Shown one piece after another: positions 57,987 to 64,000 of a DNA stretch of 64,000 nt; position 1 is the stretch's first letter; every line of letters starts with the position of its first letter. Location: positions 186,001-250,000 of the forward strand of contig NZ_JWLW01000023.1 in the NCBI RefSeq assembly GCF_000808575.1. The letters run 5' to 3'. The translations under genes and the position numbers were made by a program. Below the pieces are notes generated by a model. That model saw only the letters and a program-made list of their open reading frames with translations. It did no database searches and had not been told where the DNA came from. This stretch comes from Alteromonas marina (lineage in GTDB: Bacteria; Pseudomonadota; Gammaproteobacteria; Enterobacterales; Alteromonadaceae).

Positions 57987-59912
57987 ATGCGGATTAAATC
58001 GAAACTGCTGGTTATCTACATTCCAATTTTATTAATTGGTATGGCACTTACTGGGTATTGGGCTTATTTGACGGCGTACGATTCAGTACGCGAAAGAGAA
58101 TATCAGCTCCTCACTCAGACGCTTACATTAAACGTCTTAGAGATCATCGACGAAAGACGTGAACTGCTTATTGAGTCGGGCCTAGAGAATGTGCCTGTGT
58201 TTCGCGAGGCCTATCAAAAGGAAGTGTTTGAAGAGCTAAAGTCGTTGCAGCAAGCCACCGACCGCCACTTTACTATCAGTGACAAGAGTGCCGATACCGT
58301 GGTGTTTAGTACGATGGAGCACACTGTGGTTCCTAATGTCGAAGATGCGACAATCGCAACCATTGCCAGTCGTAAGGTCGCCTTCGGTGAGTCGAATATT
58401 AACGATGCTGACGTGTTATTTGCGTGTGCGGAATTTGCGCCGTGGAATTGGAAAGTTACCGTATTGCAGCCTGCTGATGCACTGCAATCTTCCCTATCTA
58501 CTATTGCGTGGCTAACGTCACTAGTAACGCTATTTGCTGTCGTTACTGTTAGTTTGCTTATGGGAAGAGTCACACAGGTGTTTGTTGTTGCTCCTATCGA
58601 AAAAATAAAATCAGCAGCAAGTCGCATTGCCCTTGACCATAAGAAGGTCAGTATAGACTTACAGCAGAACGACGAGTTAGGTAGTTTAGCGCGAGACGTT
58701 GAGGCAATGTCTGGTGAAATAGAGCAATACGTTGCTCAAGCTCAGCAAGCAAACCGCGCAAAAACCGATTTTCTTGCAGTGATGAGCCATGAGATTCGCA
58801 CGCCGTTAAACGGTATCCAAGGACTGGCAACGCTGCTTTTAGATACACAACTTTCTGACAAGCAGCATCAGTATGCCAGCGATTTGAAATCATCGGCGTC
58901 TATTCTAGCTAACGTTATCAACGATGTTCTAGATCTCTCAAAGATTGAATCAGGTATGTCAGAGGTTGACGTTACAGAGTTCGATCTTGACGCAATGCTG
59001 AATGACCTTATTACGCTACTGGGTACCAATGCTAGCGCCAATAGTACGCGTTTGGTTTACAAAAGTAAGAACATGGAATCGGTGGCAGTAACCAGTGATA
59101 TTACGAAGTTACGCCAGATAATCATTAACTTGGTGAGTAATGCAATTAAGTTTACTCATAAGGGCACTGTGACTATTTCCGCCAAACTCAAACAGCCTTC
59201 ACGGGATACCGTGAGCGAGAACCATTTGGTAATTGCAGTTAAGGATACCGGTATTGGCATTGAGCCAGACAGACTCGGGCATATTTTCGATAAGTTTACG
59301 CAGTCCGATTCATCAATTACGCGTAAATACGGTGGCAGTGGGCTAGGTCTTGCTATTGCAAAGCAGCTTGCACAAATATTAGGTGGTGATATTAAGGTGG
59401 TGAGCAAAGTCGGTGAAGGTTCATGTTTCACCGTTACCGCCAACGTGCAGAGTCGTCGCATGGTGGAGACGTCGGCCGATTTAGATTCCGCGCGACAAGC
59501 AGAGCGCGCTAGCTTACCAGAAGGTATTAAAGTTCTGTTGGCTGAAGATAATGCCATTAATGCTGTGGTAGCACAGGCACTTTTAGAACAGCTAAAATGT
59601 GATGTTGAGCACGTTGATAATGGGCTGAAAGCCGCTGCACGAGTAGAAGAGGGCGGTATTGATGTTGTTTTCATGGATGTGCACATGCCAGTGATGGACG
59701 GCATTGAAGCGACAAAACGCATTCGAAAGCTTGATGGAGAGCTTAGCAAAATCCCAGTTATAGGGCTTACCGCCGAAGCATTCAAAGAGCGTCACGTGTC
59801 ATTTAAAGAAGCAGGGATGGACGACATAGTGACAAAACCTGTCACCGTAGAAGCACTCCAAGAAAGTTTGTTAAAACTGGCGCTTAACCAAGAAGTCTCT
59901 GATAATAGTTAA
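57987..59912 (+). CDS. hybrid sensor histidine kinase
   Basis: This inner-membrane signalling protein has 641 residues. Two helices (about 7-29 and 172-195) flank a periplasmic sensing domain of ~140 residues. HAMP (about 196-250) follows. The HisKA domain has MSHEIRTPLNG (H268). The ATPase domain has NLVSNAIKFT (N385), KDTGIGIEPD and YGGSGLGLAIAKQL. A receiver domain carries VFMDVHMPVMDG (Asp564). There is no HPt domain, so phosphotransfer must continue on another protein encoded elsewhere. The binding-protein gene lies 19 bases upstream. Confidence 0.94.
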   Translation: MRIKSKLLVIYIPILLIGMALTGYWAYLTAYDSVREREYQLLTQTLTLNVLEIIDERRELLIESGLENVPVFREAYQKEVFEELKSLQQATDRHFTISDKSADTVVFSTMEHTVVPNVEDATIATIASRKVAFGESNINDADVLFACAEFAPWNWKVTVLQPADALQSSLSTIAWLTSLVTLFAVVTVSLLMGRVTQVFVVAPIEKIKSAASRIALDHKKVSIDLQQNDELGSLARDVEAMSGEIEQYVAQAQQANRAKTDFLAVMSHEIRTPLNGIQGLATLLLDTQLSDKQHQYASDLKSSASILANVINDVLDLSKIESGMSEVDVTEFDLDAMLNDLITLLGTNASANSTRLVYKSKNMESVAVTSDITKLRQIIINLVSNAIKFTHKGTVTISAKLKQPSRDTVSENHLVIAVKDTGIGIEPDRLGHIFDKFTQSDSSITRKYGGSGLGLAIAKQLAQILGGDIKVVSKVGEGSCFTVTANVQSRRMVETSADLDSARQAERASLPEGIKVLLAEDNAINAVVAQALLEQLKCDVEHVDNGLKAAARVEEGGIDVVFMDVHMPVMDGIEATKRIRKLDGELSKIPVIGLTAEAFKERHVSFKEAGMDDIVTKPVTVEALQESLLKLALNQEVSDNS

Positions 59913-59945
59913 AGTGATGCAGCTTCAGTAATTTGAAGTTGTAAG

Positions 59946-59972
59946 AGCCCGTGGGTGATTTCACCATGGGCT
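59946..59972 (+). other. imperfect inverted repeat after the histidine kinase gene
   Basis: AGCCCGTGGGTGA and TCACCATGGGCT pair with one mismatch and one bulge. There is no T-run, so it is not a clear intrinsic terminator. It lies between the kinase and the diguanylate cyclase genes, which run in the same direction. Confidence 0.4.
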
Positions 59973-60016
59973 AATATATAGATGCTTTAACAGTAACTGA
60001 TTGCTTAAGGTGGCGT

Positions 60017-61093
60017 GTGCAAATCAATAAACCCCGCGAGCTACTTCGGCTGAGAATTGCGCTGATCATTGGTGCTGTACTTGTGCTTGCCTTTATGGCT
60101 GCTGACTTGATGCTACTACCAAGCAGCATGTACGAGCTGTACATATTCGACCGCTTACTTCTTCAATTCCCTATAATACTCGTCGTTGTTGTACTCTCCT
60201 TCTGGCGCAGATTCATTCAGCATCGAGCCTACATTTTCGCTGGGTTACTTATTGCGCTTTCTTACAGCAACTACTGGTTAATATGGGTTTGCTGGGAAGA
60301 GCACAGCTTCATTTTCCCCTACGAGGGCACCATTTTATATGCTTTCTTCTGTGTGTTTGCGCTGGGTATTGCCTTTAAATTAGCGCTAGCAGCCAACGTC
60401 ATCAACATTCTGGGTTTCTTGGGGTTAATGTGGGTTGCGCCGGTTTATGGTGACAGAGTTCCAATTTCAATGGCATTTGTATCTGGGTCTTTGTTTATTT
60501 GTGTCTATGCCCGTTATCGGTTAGATCGCAGCGTACGCATGTTAAAAGAAACCAATGACAGGCTACTTAAACTTAGCAAATTTGACCCCTTATCTGATTT
60601 ATTGAATCGGCGTGCGTTACGAGAGCAGAGTGAAAAACTGTTGGCGTTGAGTAAGCGTCATAAAGTGTCGATGGCCGTGATGATGCTCGACTTAGACGAC
60701 TTTAAAAAATATAACGACTGTTTTGGTCATCAGCAGGGTGATGAAGCCATAAAAATACAAGCCCGCATTATGAAGCAGGTCTTTAAGCGAGAGACAGATA
60801 TATTAGGTCGGTACGGTGGCGAAGAGTTTATTGTTGTATTGAGCGACATTCAGAAAGAACAAGTTGAGAAGCACTGTGATGCGCTTTTGAACAAGTGGAA
60901 AGAAGCCGCATTAGAACATGCACAAGATGCAAAGCATCCTTTAATGAGTTGTTCCATTGGTGTGGTGTTTGCCAAGTCGGCCGAGAACATGTCAATTGAT
61001 TGCCTTATTGACGAAGCAGATAAAGCACTTTACGAAGCAAAAGAAAAAGGTAAAGCCCAGTTTGTATTAAATCAGGCGCAGTACTTAGAATAA
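60017..61093 (+). CDS. diguanylate cyclase with an N-terminal membrane domain
   Basis: This inner-membrane enzyme of 358 residues should make cyclic di-GMP from two GTP. Five or six helices occupy about residues 12-168. The GGDEF domain (about 190-350) has a canonical catalytic site (RYGGEEF, 267-271), a metal-binding MMLDLDDFKKYND and an RxxD inhibitory site (R258-D261). The start codon is GTG at 60017, with AAGG nearby upstream. It follows the kinase gene by about 100 bases, so it could be an output of the same signal, but separate control is equally possible. Confidence 0.93.
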   Translation: MQINKPRELLRLRIALIIGAVLVLAFMAADLMLLPSSMYELYIFDRLLLQFPIILVVVVLSFWRRFIQHRAYIFAGLLIALSYSNYWLIWVCWEEHSFIFPYEGTILYAFFCVFALGIAFKLALAANVINILGFLGLMWVAPVYGDRVPISMAFVSGSLFICVYARYRLDRSVRMLKETNDRLLKLSKFDPLSDLLNRRALREQSEKLLALSKRHKVSMAVMMLDLDDFKKYNDCFGHQQGDEAIKIQARIMKQVFKRETDILGRYGGEEFIVVLSDIQKEQVEKHCDALLNKWKEAALEHAQDAKHPLMSCSIGVVFAKSAENMSIDCLIDEADKALYEAKEKGKAQFVLNQAQYLE

Positions 61094-61116
61094 CACTGCG
61101 CTTTTTTACGATTGGC

Positions 61117-62115
61117 TTACAGCTTCACAATCATCTTGCCGGTGTTCTTGCCTTCAAACAACATATTTAGGCCCTTCTCGGCGTTCTCTAAGCCTTCCAC
61201 AGTGTGTGCACGGTACTTGATTTTACCTTGCTGAACATAAGGCGAAAGCTTTTGCAGTAGTTGTGGAATTTCACCCCAGTGATCAGGCATAGCAAAACCG
61301 CGAATGTTAATTCGTTTTTTAATCAGCGGGATCCAGTTCGGGCCCGGTGACGGCTTTTCAGACTGGTAATCGGCAATCATTCCACATACCACAATTCGGC
61401 CATGGGCATTCATTCTGTTAAAAATGTGCTGCTGAATAGGACCGCCCGTATTTTCAAAGAAGACGTCTATTTTATTTGGTGTTAGTTCGGCTAACTTTTC
61501 TTCTAAATTGTCAGTTTTGTAGTTTATAGCGCCATCAAACCCAAGCTCATTAACAATCCAATCGGCTTTGTCTTCGCTTCCTACTACGCCAATTACACGC
61601 AGCCCGTCTGCTTTAGCAAGCTGACCTACAATTGAGCCCACAGAACCTGCTGCACCCGTAACAATAAGTGTCTCACCTTCTTTGGGCTCGCCAAAGTTAT
61701 ATAAACCTGTTGTGGCCGTTAGGCCTGGTAGTGCAAAAACACAAAGAGCCATTTCCTCAGTAATGCCAGGCTGAAGTTTGTTAAAACCAGAACCGTCACT
61801 GAGCACATATTCACTCCAGCCAGTCATTCCCATAACTTTGTCGCCAACCGAAAAATTAGGGTTGTTAGACTCAACCACTTCGCCCACACCGCTTGAGCGC
61901 ATTACATCGCCAAGCTCTACAGGTGGAATATAACTCTCTCTGTCTTCACTCATCCAACCTAACATCGCAGGGTCTAAAGACATATGAGTTTGCTTTATCA
62001 AAATTTGACCGTCTTTAGGCGTGGGAATTTCGAGCTCTTTGCTTTCAAATAAATGTGGCCCAATTTTTCTGTCATGGGGGCGATTAACGAGTGTAATTGC
62101 TTTGTATGTTGACAT
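61117..62115 (-). CDS. NADP-dependent medium-chain oxidoreductase
   Basis: This cytoplasmic zinc-independent reductase of 332 residues belongs to the leukotriene B4 12-hydroxydehydrogenase/CurA-like group. The Rossmann motif is TLIVTGAAGSVGSIVGQLAKADGLRVIGVVGS. The start has LVNRPHDRKIGPHLF, and the end has KYRAHTVEGLENAEKGLNMLFEGKNTGKMIVK; both are typical. It probably reduces enones or similar electrophiles, but no substrate can be read from it. CAGGAGG precedes the ATG. It is convergent with the diguanylate cyclase. Confidence 0.92.
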   Translation of the reverse strand: MSTYKAITLVNRPHDRKIGPHLFESKELEIPTPKDGQILIKQTHMSLDPAMLGWMSEDRESYIPPVELGDVMRSSGVGEVVESNNPNFSVGDKVMGMTGWSEYVLSDGSGFNKLQPGITEEMALCVFALPGLTATTGLYNFGEPKEGETLIVTGAAGSVGSIVGQLAKADGLRVIGVVGSEDKADWIVNELGFDGAINYKTDNLEEKLAELTPNKIDVFFENTGGPIQQHIFNRMNAHGRIVVCGMIADYQSEKPSPGPNWIPLIKKRINIRGFAMPDHWGEIPQLLQKLSPYVQQGKIKYRAHTVEGLENAEKGLNMLFEGKNTGKMIVKL

Positions 62116-62502
62116 GGTGTCCTCCTGTTACAAGCACAAATGGTCGACGTCTAATCGAATGTAAAAGCGCGTCGCTAAACACGGTTGCATCTGCGCTGTT
62201 TAAAATAGGGTGGGGGGTTATAGACATAAACACAACCTATAACACAGCCTACTTATAAATTTGAGTGAAACCTTTTTGCATTTCCAATAGGTGTTAGTGA
62301 TAGTTAATTAAAATGGTGTTAACAATATTGAGATCTTTCGTTAACGCTGTTTTATCAAAGTTGCTTATAAATGCGTCGAAATTGTAGCTATAATTGTAAA
62401 AAATGCGATAAAAGTGCGTAAATGGCGTTTACTTGCATTGAACAAAAGTACTCAGATCCGTAGAATGCCCGTGCAATTTTCCCCTTTTACAATGAGTATC
62501 TT
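62116..62502. other. intergenic region between oxidoreductase and FadL-like genes
   Basis: This 387-base AT-rich region holds divergent promoters. A TATAAT hexamer at 62389-62394 faces the FadL-like gene, but the nearest TTGCTT is 22 bases away, beyond the normal spacing. No ORF, hairpin or RNA gene was recognised. Confidence 0.4.
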
Positions 62503-63861
62503 ATGAAGCAACAGTTTTCTTTACGTGCCTCAGTTTGCTTAGCGCTTGCTACCTTAGCCTCTTCTTCAGCGCTGGCAGCTGGTTTCCAAGTTAATGAACA
62601 CAGTGCAAACGGTCTAGGCCGTGCCATGGCTGGTCAAGCGGCTAAGCCAGAGAATGCCTCCATTTTAGCAACTAACCCTGCAGCGATTGGTGTATTTAAA
62701 GAAGCTGAGTTCAGTGCATCAGTAAGCTTTATCGATCCGAATGTAGATATCGATGGTGATGTTAGCTATGCGTTAGGCGAAGCCCCAGTTGGCCAACCTA
62801 GGCCAGCAGCAGAAGACAACATTGCAGATACTGCTTTTGTTCCAGGATTCTTTTATGTAAGCCCAATTAATGAAAAGCTATCTGCTGGTGTAGGTGTATT
62901 CACAACCTACGGCCTTCGTTCAGATTACTCTGATGATTTTGGTGCGCTGCATTTTGCTGACACAGCTGAAGTAAAAACGGTAACCCTAAACCCTGCTGTA
63001 TCTTACAAAGTAAATAAACAGCTTATGGTTGGTTTTGGCTTGAACATTACTTATGCAGAAGCTGAAATTGGCTCTGGTGTATCAAACACCCTTGCAGGCA
63101 CGGTTGCTGCCCTAGCGCCAACAGCAGAAGCGTTAGGCATTACTTTGCCTACCCTTACTCCTGGCAACTCATTGTTTAGCATGGAAGGTGACGATTGGGG
63201 CTATGGTTGGAACGCCGGTATTTTCTGGCAGCCAACTGATATGACTAATGTTGCGCTTTCATATCGCGCGGAAACGAAACTAGAACTAGAAGGCGCGGTA
63301 TCTTCAGAGACGCCAGTGTTTCCTATCAACTTAAACCAGCCTGGTAGTCTAGATTTGAACCTTGCTGCGATTACAGAGCTAGCGATTGATCAAAAAATTG
63401 ACAATCAGTGGTCTGTACAAGCAAGTGTTACTTTCACTGACTGGAGTACGTTTGAGAAGCTTGAAGCTAACCTAGAAGACGGCATCGATTTCCTAATTAA
63501 AGAAGAGAATTTCGACGACTCATGGCGAGCAGCGCTTGGTGTAACTTACATCCTAAACGATGAAATTACCCTTCGTGCTGGCTATGCTTATGATGATGGT
63601 GTGGTATCGGTAGAAAATCGCTCACTAAGTATCCCAGATACAGATCGTCATTGGTTCTCTGGTGGTATGACTTACACGGTAAGCGAAGATACATCAATTG
63701 ACGTGGCTTACGTATTCATTGATGGCCGTGAAGCGAATATCGACAAAGATAGAACGATTCTAAGCAATGTTCTTCCTGGTACTGACTTTACTACTAACTT
63801 CTCTGGCACACAGTCAGCTACTGCGCACATTCTAAGTGTTCAAATGAACACTCGCTTCTAA
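62503..63861 (+). CDS. FadL-family outer-membrane transport protein
   Basis: This outer-membrane beta-barrel of 452 residues probably takes up long-chain fatty acids or other hydrophobic compounds. A signal peptide (ending SSALAA) is followed by the conserved N-terminus GFQVNEHSANGLGRAMAGQAA and the NPA motif in ILATNPAAIGVF, which form the FadL hatch. The barrel ends ILSVQMNTRF with a C-terminal Phe. Between about residues 180 and 225 an extra loop is rich in Ala and Thr. It is a single-gene unit followed by a terminator. Confidence 0.93.
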   Translation: MKQQFSLRASVCLALATLASSSALAAGFQVNEHSANGLGRAMAGQAAKPENASILATNPAAIGVFKEAEFSASVSFIDPNVDIDGDVSYALGEAPVGQPRPAAEDNIADTAFVPGFFYVSPINEKLSAGVGVFTTYGLRSDYSDDFGALHFADTAEVKTVTLNPAVSYKVNKQLMVGFGLNITYAEAEIGSGVSNTLAGTVAALAPTAEALGITLPTLTPGNSLFSMEGDDWGYGWNAGIFWQPTDMTNVALSYRAETKLELEGAVSSETPVFPINLNQPGSLDLNLAAITELAIDQKIDNQWSVQASVTFTDWSTFEKLEANLEDGIDFLIKEENFDDSWRAALGVTYILNDEITLRAGYAYDDGVVSVENRSLSIPDTDRHWFSGGMTYTVSEDTSIDVAYVFIDGREANIDKDRTILSNVLPGTDFTTNFSGTQSATAHILSVQMNTRF

Positions 63862-63888
63862 TTTCTAAGAAGCCAAGTCAAATAAGAA

Positions 63889-63915
63889 AGGCAGCGTATT
63901 TACGCTGCCTTTTTG
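63889..63915 (+). terminator. terminator after the FadL-like gene
   Basis: AGGCAGCGT and ACGCTGCCT form a perfect 9-bp stem with a four-base loop, followed by TTTT. It lies 27 bases after the stop codon. Confidence 0.92.
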
Positions 63916-64000
63916 TTAATTACCTATGCACACTGGTATAACGTCGCATTTTTTATGTGCGATGGGGTCTTGCGTGCTGTTTAACGACTAAATTTGCGCA

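Overview
The window looks like chromosomal DNA of a marine gammaproteobacterium of the Alteromonas/Alteromonadaceae type. This is inferred from gene content: aroQ, dsbD, cutA, fxsA and groESL lie together, there are four large TonB-dependent receptors, a bo3-type quinol oxidase, and pectin-degrading enzymes. No rRNA, tRNA, CRISPR array, transposase or integrase was recognised, and coding density is high.

Layout. 1-6.8 kb is housekeeping: the start of aroQ (cut by the window edge), a secreted M23 peptidase, dsbD, cutA, fxsA with a TTG start, and groES-groEL behind a clear sigma-32 promoter. 6.9-18.3 kb is a minus-strand pectin-use cluster. It holds an IclR-family regulator translationally coupled to a pectate lyase, a TonB-dependent receptor, and a 2045-residue lipoprotein that fuses pectin methylesterase and pectate lyase domains behind three tandem repeats. 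Two near-identical ACCGGT-centred palindromes precede the regulator and the receptor and are probably its operators. 18.8-24.3 kb carries a small membrane protein and cyoABCDE. 24.4-26.2 kb has a YgjV-like protein, a parvulin and an unknown periplasmic protein.

26.4-37.9 kb is the most unusual region. A FecI-type sigma factor and a FecR-type anti-sigma factor diverge from an STN-domain TonB receptor. Facing it is an operon of a second, related TonB receptor, a flavin-dependent halogenase homologue, a SapC-family protein and a DUF6445-like protein with a possible Fe(II)/2OG site. This looks like an envelope signalling, uptake and modification system for an unknown substrate.

38.4-41.2 kb is the three-gene proton-translocating transhydrogenase (split alpha subunit). 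41.4-45.1 kb holds a small STAS-like protein, speA and a serine hydrolase. 45.4-48.4 kb is alkylation repair (an Ada-AlkA fusion and Ogt) plus an EamA transporter. 48.4-49.8 kb is a Cache-GGDEF protein whose catalytic motif is degenerate but whose inhibitory site is kept. 50.0-55.6 kb is amino-sugar precursor synthesis: glmU, a Gfo/Idh/MocA oxidoreductase, a DeoR-type regulator and glmS. 55.8-64 kb has a luciferase-like oxidoreductase, a periplasmic binding protein paired with a hybrid histidine kinase, an active-looking diguanylate cyclase, an NADP-dependent oxidoreductase and a FadL-type porin.

All calls come from reading the sequence and recalling family motifs; no database search was run. 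Residue positions are hand-counted and approximate for the longest proteins.
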